A program made the translations under genes and the position numbers. Below are positions 19,978-28,002 of a stretch of 64,000 nt of DNA, in pieces. Source of the DNA: an uncultured Phycisphaerales bacterium (GTDB taxonomy: Bacteria > Planctomycetota > Phycisphaerae > Tepidisphaerales > Tepidisphaeraceae); the NCBI GenBank assembly GCA_903871935.1, contig CAIQIQ010000050.1, positions 62,001 to 126,000 on the forward strand. The letters are read 5' to 3'. The number at the start of each line of letters is the position of its first letter. Positions within the stretch are counted from its first letter, which is position 1. Below the pieces are notes generated by a model that did no database searches, was not told where the DNA came from, and saw only the letters and a program-made list of their open reading frames with translations.

Positions 19978-21516
19978 ATGGCCACCTTACGCCAACGTCG
20001 ATTCGTGCCGGTTTCGGTTTCGTTGCGTGATCTGCTCGGCGAGCAGTATGTCTCGGCTGTGGCACGGGGGCATGCCCTGCTGCATGGCAGCGATGAAGAT
20101 GCTGCCATGGAACTGGCCTGCCGGGCTGTTGATCTGCTCCCGGAATCGTTCCAGCAGCAACAAGTGAGGCTCTTGGAGAAGGTGGGTCAGCAGGTTACCG
20201 ATCCACTGACGCACTCGGCCGGTGGGGCGACGACCGCGAAGTACGCTGCTGCCACACGCAAGGCGATGGCTCCTGTGTCCACGGCGGGCATGTTTCGCCT
20301 TGCCGAGGATGGACACTTGCACGTGATCACCAAGGCCGAACACTATCATGTGTCGCTGGGCCACGGATTCCCCGGCTGGCGGCTGCTGGAGCACGCGCGG
20401 CAACTGGGCATCCCCAATGCCACGCATAACAATACCCGCGGCCACGTTACCCGATTGCTTGAAGAGCAGTTGGTGGCGGCCGCCGGGGCGGCCAGCGGCG
20501 GGCCGGATCGCGTGCTGAACCTTGAGACCGGTAGCCTTGCCCTGGAAGCCGCGATCAAGATTGTCCTGGCTCGCTTCTATCGCGCCCAGGCAGACTCTCC
20601 CGAGCCGAAGTATGAGGGTAGGGTGCCTGTGCTGCTGGTCATGGCTGACGAGGAGGGCGATATCACGGCCGGCTACCACGGCACCACGCTCCTTGCCCAA
20701 ACGATGCGCGGCATGTGGCCGGCCATCCGCCAGTCGGCGGAGAAACACGGGATCTATCGCGTTCGCGCCATCCGCCCGAATAATATCGCCGACCTGGAGC
20801 GTGTCTTCCGCGAGAACGATTCCGGCCACACCAAGATCGCCGGATTCTTCTTTGAATTGATTCTGATGAACTATGGCGCTACCACGCTCAGCTCTGAATT
20901 CTTGCATCGAATGCAGGCGCTGTGCGATCAGCACGATGTGCCGATGATCATCGATGAGATTCAGACCGGATTGTGGAGTCCGAAGCTGTTCATGTTCCGT
21001 GAGTACGGCCTAAAGCCGGCGATGATCGGGTTGGGCAAGGGATTTCCTGGCGGTGAGTATGCCGCGTCACGCCTGATCTTCTGTGGCGATCTGGATGTGC
21101 TGCCGCAGTTCGGCGCACTGGTGACCAATGGACAGGAGGAGATCGCTTCGCTGGCATACCTGGTTGCGATGCGATGGGCTCTGGCCAATGCCGAGGTCAC
21201 CAGCGCGATCGGCGAATACTTCGAAACTCGCATCCGCGAGGTTGCGGATGGACATCGTTCGATTGTGAAAGGCGTCGAGGGCCGGCGGCAGTTGCTCGGC
21301 ATCCATTTCCACGATGTATCTTCGGCACGGGCGTTCACCAAGCAGGCTGAGGCGATGGGGCTTGATATCAGCGTGCAAACGTACAAGAGCTCCATTCCGC
21401 CGGCCGCCCTGACCAAGCTTCCGCTGACGGCTCCGCCTGAGGCGGTGGATCTGGTCGTGGACAAGCTCAGCGCCGCCTTGGTCGCGGTTGAGAAGCAGGC
21501 ATCGGGAGTTGCATGA
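19978..21516 (+). CDS. Class III (fold type I) PLP-dependent aminotransferase
   Basis: A 512-residue PLP enzyme of the ornithine/GSA-aminotransferase class. The cofactor aspartate is in PMIIDEIQTGLWSP and the Schiff-base lysine in MIGLGKGFPGGEYAAS, the expected order and spacing. The N-terminal 130 residues extend beyond the core and are unusual for the class. The reaction would be transamination of an amino sugar, keto sugar or similar substrate in this locus; the partner is not predictable from sequence. The stop overlaps the ATG of the DeoR gene (ATGA), so both are probably co-transcribed. Confidence 0.85.
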   Translation: MATLRQRRFVPVSVSLRDLLGEQYVSAVARGHALLHGSDEDAAMELACRAVDLLPESFQQQQVRLLEKVGQQVTDPLTHSAGGATTAKYAAATRKAMAPVSTAGMFRLAEDGHLHVITKAEHYHVSLGHGFPGWRLLEHARQLGIPNATHNNTRGHVTRLLEEQLVAAAGAASGGPDRVLNLETGSLALEAAIKIVLARFYRAQADSPEPKYEGRVPVLLVMADEEGDITAGYHGTTLLAQTMRGMWPAIRQSAEKHGIYRVRAIRPNNIADLERVFRENDSGHTKIAGFFFELILMNYGATTLSSEFLHRMQALCDQHDVPMIIDEIQTGLWSPKLFMFREYGLKPAMIGLGKGFPGGEYAASRLIFCGDLDVLPQFGALVTNGQEEIASLAYLVAMRWALANAEVTSAIGEYFETRIREVADGHRSIVKGVEGRRQLLGIHFHDVSSARAFTKQAEAMGLDISVQTYKSSIPPAALTKLPLTAPPEAVDLVVDKLSAALVAVEKQASGVA

Positions 21517-22277
21517 ACCGACGGCAGGCAGACATTCTCGAGCTACTGGCCACGCGGGGCGAGTTGGAAGTGGCCGCGATGGCAAGGCGCTTTCGCGTGA
21601 ACCAGGCGACGGTTCGTCGCGATTTTCAGTATCTGGAGGATGAGGGGCACCTGGTTCGGTCGCATGGGGCGGCCATTTCCTCGCCGGCCGCCCTGGCACA
21701 GCTTGCATTTGTGCGCAAGGGGCAGAAGAACGAACGACAGAAGCGCGCGATTGGCCGGGCTGTGGCGGCAGAGATCAAGCCCGGGATGGTTGTGGCATTG
21801 GATACCGGGACGACAGCGCTGGAGGTGGCGCGGGCCATCACCAATATCCCCGGCATCAAGGTGCTGACCACATCGCTTCCGATCGCGGCTGTGCTCCATG
21901 CTCAGCAGAACATCGAGGTCATCCTGATGGGCGGTACGGTACGCCGGAATGACCCGGATCTGTCTGGGGCGCTGACCGAGGAGAATCTCCGCCGGTTTCG
22001 ATCCGATATCGCGGTCCTGGGTGCGGATGCTGCGGGGAAAGACGGCTTGTTCACCACCGATATGGCGATTGCTCGCACTTCCCAGGCAATGATGTCCGGC
22101 GCGCGCCGCCGCGTGGTCGCGGTCGACGCGACGAAGTTCGCAGCACGCGGGCTGTTTCGCTATGCTCCGTGGGATGATGTCGCGGCCGTCTATACCGATG
22201 CCAGCGTTACGGCATCCGATCGCGCGTGGCTGAAGAAACTCGCTATTGAGGTACGCTTCGTGGCGAAGGAGACATAG
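21513..22277 (+). CDS. DeoR-family transcriptional regulator
   Basis: A 254-residue repressor-type regulator. The N-terminal helix-turn-helix reads RQADILELLATRGELEVAAMARRFRVNQATVRRDFQYLEDEGHLVRSHGAA, the DeoR signature. The sensor domain has the phosphosugar-binding DTGTTALEVARAI motif and a LGADAAGKDGLFTTD segment. DeoR proteins respond to phosphorylated sugar intermediates; the neighbouring FGGY kinase would make such a ligand. It probably controls this locus, though I could not identify an operator. Confidence 0.93.
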   Translation: MNRRQADILELLATRGELEVAAMARRFRVNQATVRRDFQYLEDEGHLVRSHGAAISSPAALAQLAFVRKGQKNERQKRAIGRAVAAEIKPGMVVALDTGTTALEVARAITNIPGIKVLTTSLPIAAVLHAQQNIEVILMGGTVRRNDPDLSGALTEENLRRFRSDIAVLGADAAGKDGLFTTDMAIARTSQAMMSGARRRVVAVDATKFAARGLFRYAPWDDVAAVYTDASVTASDRAWLKKLAIEVRFVAKET

Positions 22278-23429
22278 ATGCGTGAGATTGGCATTGGCAT
22301 CATCGGTGGCGGCTTAATGGGGCGCGAATTCGCGTCGGCCGTTTCCCGATGGGGCCATCTGACCGGCCATCCCGTCCGGCCGAGCATCGTCGGCGTCGCC
22401 GACCGGACGCCCGCCGCGCTGGAGTATTTCGCACTGAGCCAACCAAAACCCGCGCAGCTCGTCGCGGATTACCGCGAGCTTCTGAAGAATCCCGCGATCC
22501 ATGCGGTCTATGTCGCCGTTCCCCACGACCTGCATCAGCAGGTGTATAGCGATTGCATCCGCGCGGGCAAACATCTGTTGGGCGAGAAACCATTCGGGAT
22601 CGACCAGGCGGCCAATGTGGCGATCACCAGTGAAGCGAAGAAGCGCCCGGAGCTGATCGTTCGCTGCTGTTCGGAGTTCCCTTACTGGCCCGGGGCGCAG
22701 CGGATCATCTCGATGGTGTGCAAAGGCGAGATGGGACGGATAATTGAGGTGGAATGTGGGCTGCTTCACTCGTCCGATATGGACCCGAAGAAGCCGATCA
22801 ACTGGAAGCGCCGTGTGGCGAACAACGGAGAGTATGGGTGCATGGGCGATCTGGGGATGCACGTGTTACATGTGCCGCTTCGCCTCGGCTGGCAGATCTG
22901 CAACCTGCGGGCGATTCTGAGCAAGGTGTTTACGCAGCGTCCCGGATCGGCCGGCAGCAGCGAGATGGTTCCCTGCGAGACATGGGATAATGCCACGCTC
23001 TTGTGCGAGGCGGCCACTGAGTTCGGCGACCGCTTCCCGCTGATCGCGAAAATGATGCGTATCGCCCCCGGTGAAACCAACACGTGGTATCTGAGCGTCA
23101 AGGGAACCGCTGTCTCCGCCCGCTTCAGCACGCGGCAGCCGCGTTCGCTGTTTACTCTGGCCTATACGCCGGGGAAGCCGCAGGCGTGGCAGGAAGAGCA
23201 GCTCGGATACGAGACGATCTACCAGACCATCACCGGCAGTATCTTCGAGTTTGGATTTGGCGACACGATGCTGCAGATGATCGCGGCGTTCTGCGACCAG
23301 ATTGACAAGGGTCCTCAGGCGCAGCTCCCGTTTGGGCTCGCCACGCTCGAAGAGGCGGCTGGCACTCACGCGGTCTTCACCGCGGCATTGCGCTCGCAAC
23401 AGTCGGCGCAGACTGTGCAGGTGCAGTGA
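22278..23429 (+). CDS. Gfo/Idh/MocA-family oxidoreductase
   Basis: NAD(P)-dependent dehydrogenase of 383 residues. It has the N-terminal Rossmann motif IGIIGGGLMGREFA, the AVYVAVPHDLHQQ region and the family's EKPFG motif (GEKPFGIDQAA), which carries the catalytic-region lysine. It starts directly after the DeoR stop and overlaps the start of the kinase gene. Members oxidise sugars, inositols or their derivatives; this one probably acts on the locus substrate, unidentified. Confidence 0.92.
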   Translation: MREIGIGIIGGGLMGREFASAVSRWGHLTGHPVRPSIVGVADRTPAALEYFALSQPKPAQLVADYRELLKNPAIHAVYVAVPHDLHQQVYSDCIRAGKHLLGEKPFGIDQAANVAITSEAKKRPELIVRCCSEFPYWPGAQRIISMVCKGEMGRIIEVECGLLHSSDMDPKKPINWKRRVANNGEYGCMGDLGMHVLHVPLRLGWQICNLRAILSKVFTQRPGSAGSSEMVPCETWDNATLLCEAATEFGDRFPLIAKMMRIAPGETNTWYLSVKGTAVSARFSTRQPRSLFTLAYTPGKPQAWQEEQLGYETIYQTITGSIFEFGFGDTMLQMIAAFCDQIDKGPQAQLPFGLATLEEAAGTHAVFTAALRSQQSAQTVQVQ

Positions 23430-24922
23430 TGGCCATCCTCATCGGCATCGACCTCGGCACTACCGTCCTGAAGGCCTGCGCCTTCGACCAGAAGACCGGT
23501 AAGGCGGTAGCCCAGGCGAGTTGCCGCCTTGAACCTGATGTGGACAACGCCGGCAAGCGTGAACTCGACACAACGCAAGTCATTCGAGCTCTGAAGCGCA
23601 CCTTCGCGGAAATCCGCGCCGAATTGGGCCAGAGATGGCGCGGTGTCGCTGGCCTTGGTCTGGCGGCCCAGGGCGGCAGTTGCATCCTTGCTGACCGCTC
23701 CACCGGCAAGGTTCGCACTCCGATGATCCTCTGGAACGACATGCGCTTCCTTCCCCATTGCCGGGAAGTGGAAGCAAGGGTCACTACCGATTTCTGGCAG
23801 CAACTCTCCTGGCGCGATGAGCCGGGGGCAGGTCTTGCTCGGATCCTGTGGCTTCGCGCAACTCGCCCGGCATTGCTCAAAGGCAATGTCATCTATGCCG
23901 GCGCCGGAGATTGGCTGTATTTCATGCTTACCGGTCAGTGGCGGCAGGATGCCGGCAACGCGCTCCAGGTCGGCTGCTACAACGTGGCCAAGGGTGATCT
24001 TGATCCTGCCCCGATGGCGCTGATCGGGGCCGATCTTTCGCTCGTCTCCCCAATGCGCAAAGACCATGAGACCCACACGCTGACTGCCGCCGGCGCCAAG
24101 CTGCTTGGACTTAGCCCTGGCATCCCGGTTGCTGGTCCGTATATGGATCACGAGGCTGGTTATCTCGCCGGCGTCGGCGCAGCACCGGAGGGCGCCCGTC
24201 CGCTCCAGTTCTCTCTTGGCACCGCCTGGGTAGGCAACTTCGTTCTTCCTGAAACCGCCAACTGGACCAGCCCGTTTCAGCTTGTTCTACCCTCACCGGC
24301 CGGGTCAGGATACATGGTCTGTCAGCCGCTTCTAACCGGCAACGTCACCTGGGACTGGGCATGGAAGAGCCTGCTCGACCCCGGGATCAAGTTCTCGGCG
24401 ATCGATCGCATCTTCTCCGATTCCCTGTTTCCCTCCGATGGCCTGTGCGCGTTGCCATGGCTTAACAGGCCCAATCCACTCACGCCGGATACTCTCGGTG
24501 GTGGCAGCTTCTTCGGCGTCAGTGCCACCACCACGCGAGAGGATCTGATGCGTGCGATGGCACTGGCGATGGTTTGTGAGACGCGTCGAGTGTTTGAGGA
24601 GGTCATCGCGGCCGGCCAGGTCAGCGTTGCAGTTCTCTCTGGCGGCGCGAGCAAGGGGCGGCATTTCCAGCAGCTTCTCTCGACCGCCATGCATCCACTG
24701 CCTATCCGCATGATGGGTGATGAGGACACCGCCGGCCCACGCGGTGCTCTCTATGGCCTGCACAAGCCGATCATACGCACTCGCTCTACGGCGCTGCCGC
24801 GTGCCGGCGCGAAGATCCAAGCCACGTTTGACCGACGCTATGACCAGTATCTGAAGCTCTATGATCGGCTCTACGCGCACTTGCCTGTAGGCGGAGCCGT
24901 GCACTTTACGAGGAAACCATGA
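23429..24922 (+). CDS. FGGY-family carbohydrate kinase
   Basis: ATP-dependent sugar or polyol kinase, 497 residues. The phosphate-1 motif IGIDLGTTVLKACAFDQKTG is at the N-terminus and the adenosine motif VLSGGASKGRHFQQLLS near residue 400. A GTG at 23426 precedes ATG 23429; I choose ATG, which overlaps the previous stop as TGATG. The FGGY family includes xylulokinase, fuculokinase and rhamnulokinase; which sugar it uses is not clear. It would supply the phosphorylated intermediate for the following steps and possibly the DeoR ligand. Confidence 0.9.
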   Translation: MAILIGIDLGTTVLKACAFDQKTGKAVAQASCRLEPDVDNAGKRELDTTQVIRALKRTFAEIRAELGQRWRGVAGLGLAAQGGSCILADRSTGKVRTPMILWNDMRFLPHCREVEARVTTDFWQQLSWRDEPGAGLARILWLRATRPALLKGNVIYAGAGDWLYFMLTGQWRQDAGNALQVGCYNVAKGDLDPAPMALIGADLSLVSPMRKDHETHTLTAAGAKLLGLSPGIPVAGPYMDHEAGYLAGVGAAPEGARPLQFSLGTAWVGNFVLPETANWTSPFQLVLPSPAGSGYMVCQPLLTGNVTWDWAWKSLLDPGIKFSAIDRIFSDSLFPSDGLCALPWLNRPNPLTPDTLGGGSFFGVSATTTREDLMRAMALAMVCETRRVFEEVIAAGQVSVAVLSGGASKGRHFQQLLSTAMHPLPIRMMGDEDTAGPRGALYGLHKPIIRTRSTALPRAGAKIQATFDRRYDQYLKLYDRLYAHLPVGGAVHFTRKP

Positions 24923-26304
24923 AACCCTCCGCCGGACTTCTTCCGCTGTATCTTGAACTCTATGATGACCGTCTGCCGGAAATGCGCAAGGTGCTCGACC
25001 CGTTCGCAGCGCAGGTTGCCGCCGGTCTGCAGCAGCAGGGCATTACCATCGTACAGACGCCAGTGGTCCGCACGCGCCAGGAAGCCGAGCACGCCCTGCA
25101 ACTCATGGAGAAGGGCAACGTTGATGCGGTTGTCACGCTGCATCTAGCGTATTCACCGTCGCTGGTTTCGGCCGAGTTGCTCGCTCGGACGTCGCTGCCC
25201 GTGATCCTCTGCGATACCACGATGGACTACAGTTTCGACCAGTCCACCGACATCAATCGCCTGCTCTACAACCACGGGATTCACGGTGTGCAGGATCTGG
25301 CCAGCGTGCTGCGGCGGATGGGCAAACACTTCGAGATTGCCGCCGGCCATCTGACACAGTCCAATGTGCTGCAGCGCACGGCGCAATTGGTCCGCGCGGC
25401 GGCCGCGGCGAAGTCACTGCGCAGCACCCGCGCCCTGCGCGTGGGCGATGCCTTTGTCGGCATGGGCGATTTTTCGGTGCCCGAAGAGCAATTGGCCCGG
25501 CTGCTGGGGATCAAGGTGGACCAGATTGACCCCACCGATCTGGTTGGATTTGCCAAGCGTCTCAGCGCTGCCGAACTTGACGCGGAGATCGCTCGCGACC
25601 GCGAACTCTATCGCGTTACCGCATCTGAAGGGGTGCATCGCCGCTCGGTGCGCGTCTCGCTCGCGTTGCGTAAGTGCCTGGAAGAGGGCGGCTACAGTGC
25701 CTTCAGCATGAACTTCGGGTGCTTCAACAGCAGGCAGGAGCCGATAGATACGGTACCGTTCCTGGAGGCCTCCAAGGCCATGTCGCGTGGCATCGGCTAT
25801 GCGGGCGAGGGCGATGTACTCACCGCTTCGCTGGTTGGCGCTCTGGCCCGCAGTTTCGGTGACACTACGTTCACCGAGATCTTCTGCCCGGACTGGAAGG
25901 GCAACACGCTGTTCCTCTCGCATATGGGCGAGATCAACCCGGCTCTGTCGGCCGGCAAGGCGCTGTTGTGTGAGAAGCCATATTCGCTGAGCGATACAAA
26001 CAATCCGGCCATTCTTGCTGCGGCGTGCAGGCCCGGCCCGGCCGTTCTGGTGAACCTCACGCCTGGCCCGGATGCCTCCTTCGACCTGCTTCTGGCGCCG
26101 GTCGAGGTCCTCGATGACTCGACGCACCCCTCCATGCAGGAGCAGGTACGCACTTGGATTCGCCCTGGCCGGCCGCTGGGCGACTTCCTGGAAACCTATT
26201 CGCGCCACGGCGGTACCCATCACAGCGCCATGGTGCTCAATGGAAACGTAGAAGCACTCAAAGCCTTTGCCGCCTTTGTTGGCTTTGGCTGTCACGTGAT
26301 CTGA
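24919..26304 (+). CDS. L-fucose/L-arabinose isomerase-like protein
   Basis: A 461-residue protein resembling the FucI/AraA fold. It has an N-terminal segment of Rossmann-like strands (GLLPLYLELYDD, VDAVVTLHLAYSPS, LPVILCDTTMDY), then conserved glutamate-containing regions (LEASKAMSRGIGYAGEGDVLTASLVG, FTEIFCPDWKGNTLFLSHMGE) of the type that bind the catalytic metal. These enzymes interconvert aldoses and ketoses. It overlaps the kinase stop by 4 bases (ATGA). Kinase plus isomerase is the standard pair for pentose or deoxyhexose breakdown. Confidence 0.8.
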   Translation: MKPSAGLLPLYLELYDDRLPEMRKVLDPFAAQVAAGLQQQGITIVQTPVVRTRQEAEHALQLMEKGNVDAVVTLHLAYSPSLVSAELLARTSLPVILCDTTMDYSFDQSTDINRLLYNHGIHGVQDLASVLRRMGKHFEIAAGHLTQSNVLQRTAQLVRAAAAAKSLRSTRALRVGDAFVGMGDFSVPEEQLARLLGIKVDQIDPTDLVGFAKRLSAAELDAEIARDRELYRVTASEGVHRRSVRVSLALRKCLEEGGYSAFSMNFGCFNSRQEPIDTVPFLEASKAMSRGIGYAGEGDVLTASLVGALARSFGDTTFTEIFCPDWKGNTLFLSHMGEINPALSAGKALLCEKPYSLSDTNNPAILAAACRPGPAVLVNLTPGPDASFDLLLAPVEVLDDSTHPSMQEQVRTWIRPGRPLGDFLETYSRHGGTHHSAMVLNGNVEALKAFAAFVGFGCHVI

Positions 26305-26316
26305 TAAGGAGTATTC

Positions 26317-27975
26317 ATGGCCACAGACCAGATCAGACTCGGCATCGTCGGCGCCTGCGGCCGCGGTGCTTCTTTCAAGTCCGCCTGTGATGCAATGCCC
26401 CAGGTGAGGATCCAGGCGGTCTGCGATACCAACGCGGAGGAACTGCCCAAGGCCAAGGATCGCCTGGGCGCTACGGATCAATACACCAGCTACGACGACA
26501 TGCTTGAGCGCGGCAATCTCGATGCGGTGATCATCGGCACGCCGATGCCCCTGCATGTGCCACAGGCGATTGCCGCCATCCAACGGGGTATCCACGTTTT
26601 GAGCGAAGTGCCGGCGGGCGTCTCGATCGACGAGTGCCGTGATCTGACCATCGCCTGCCGAAAGAGCAAGGCGGTCTACATGATGGCCGAGAACTACGCT
26701 TATATCCGCTCCAATGCTCTGGTTCGCGAACTGGTGAGGCGAGGCCTGTTTGGCGAGACCTACTTCGGTGAGGCTGAGTACCTGCACGAACTCAAGGGAC
26801 TCAACGAGATCACCAAGTGGCGGCGCAAGTGGCAGACGGGTATCAATGGCAATACCTATCCGACGCACTCCCTTGGCCCGCTGCTCCAGTGGATGCCGGG
26901 TGACCGCGTGACGCATGTCTGTCACGGCGGATCGGGGCACCACTACCGTGACCCGCGCGGCGATGAATATGAGCAGGAGGATTCCGTCCTAACCCTCTGT
27001 CGCATGCAGAAAGGGGGAATGGTCAAGCTTCGCATCGACATGCTCTCGGATCGCCCCCATGGGATGCACAATTATCAGCTCCAAGGAACGGATGGCTGCT
27101 ATGAGTCGGCGCGGGCGCATGGCGAACCCAACCGAATCTGGCTTCGCGCTTTGTCCAAAGACCCAAACCAATGGATGCGCCTGGAGGAATTAGAGGAGAA
27201 GTTCCTTCCCGATGACTGGAAGAACGCCTCGGAGATCGCCCGCAGGGCCGGGCACGGCGGTGGCGACTACTTTGAAGTGATCGACTTCGTCGATGCCATC
27301 GCAGGAAAACGGCCGACCGATATCGGCATTGATGTCGCCATGGACATGACGCTCCCTGGTCTGTGCAGCCAAATCTCCGCGAGCGAGAACGGGCGGTGGG
27401 TCGAGGTGCCGGATTCGCGGAAGTGGACGGCCGACTACATGCCGCCATGCGGGCAGCTTCGCATGCTCTTTGACATCAATCGGAGTGCTCCGGAGGTGAA
27501 GTTGCCGCCGGATTATCGTTTGCGCCAGCTTACCCGGGCGGACTTTGGGAAATACCGTCAACTCATGGACGGCGCAGGCTTTACCGGCTGGGATGATACG
27601 GTGATTGGCAAGGCGTTTGAGCGTTCCTTGCCGAACATGTACTTCGTGATCGAGCATGTTCCGACCGGCGATCTTGTTGCGACGGCGTTTGCCGATCACG
27701 ATCCCAGAGAGCAACTGCCCAACGCCGGCAGCCTCCAATATGTTGCCGGTGATGCTCGCCACAAAGGCAAGGGCCTGGGCTACGCCGTCTGCGCTGCCGT
27801 TACCCGCGGGCTGCTGGAGCGTGGATACGAGCGAATCCTCCTGACCACCGACGACTGGCGCCTGCCGGCCATCGCGACCTACCTCAAGCTTGGCTACGTC
27901 CCGGACTTCTATTTGCCCGATATGCAGGCGCGTTGGGACAAGGTGATGGGGGAACTGGCCGGAACACGTAAGTGA
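26317..27975 (+). CDS. Gfo/Idh/MocA oxidoreductase fused to a GNAT acetyltransferase domain
   Basis: A 552-residue two-domain protein. Residues 1 to about 395 form an NAD(P)-dependent dehydrogenase: LGIVGACGRGA at the nucleotide site and SEVPAG in place of the usual EKP. From residue about 399 (YRLRQLTRADFGKYRQLMD) to the end is a GNAT domain with the acetyl-CoA motif RHKGKGLGYAVCAA and the C-terminal strand-loop LPAIATYLKLGYVPDFY. GNATs move acetyl groups from acetyl-CoA to amines. Joining the two suggests oxidation and N-acylation (or its recognition) in one chain. The fusion is one uninterrupted frame. Start ATG 26317 follows AAGGAG. Confidence 0.85.
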   Translation: MATDQIRLGIVGACGRGASFKSACDAMPQVRIQAVCDTNAEELPKAKDRLGATDQYTSYDDMLERGNLDAVIIGTPMPLHVPQAIAAIQRGIHVLSEVPAGVSIDECRDLTIACRKSKAVYMMAENYAYIRSNALVRELVRRGLFGETYFGEAEYLHELKGLNEITKWRRKWQTGINGNTYPTHSLGPLLQWMPGDRVTHVCHGGSGHHYRDPRGDEYEQEDSVLTLCRMQKGGMVKLRIDMLSDRPHGMHNYQLQGTDGCYESARAHGEPNRIWLRALSKDPNQWMRLEELEEKFLPDDWKNASEIARRAGHGGGDYFEVIDFVDAIAGKRPTDIGIDVAMDMTLPGLCSQISASENGRWVEVPDSRKWTADYMPPCGQLRMLFDINRSAPEVKLPPDYRLRQLTRADFGKYRQLMDGAGFTGWDDTVIGKAFERSLPNMYFVIEHVPTGDLVATAFADHDPREQLPNAGSLQYVAGDARHKGKGLGYAVCAAVTRGLLERGYERILLTTDDWRLPAIATYLKLGYVPDFYLPDMQARWDKVMGELAGTRK

Positions 27976-28002
27976 GCGAGACGTTGCCAGAAGGTGCCAC
28001 AT

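Noticed and set aside
25414-26943. Minus-strand open frame of 509 codons
   Set aside because: It is opposite the isomerase and oxidoreductase-GNAT genes, which are strongly supported.
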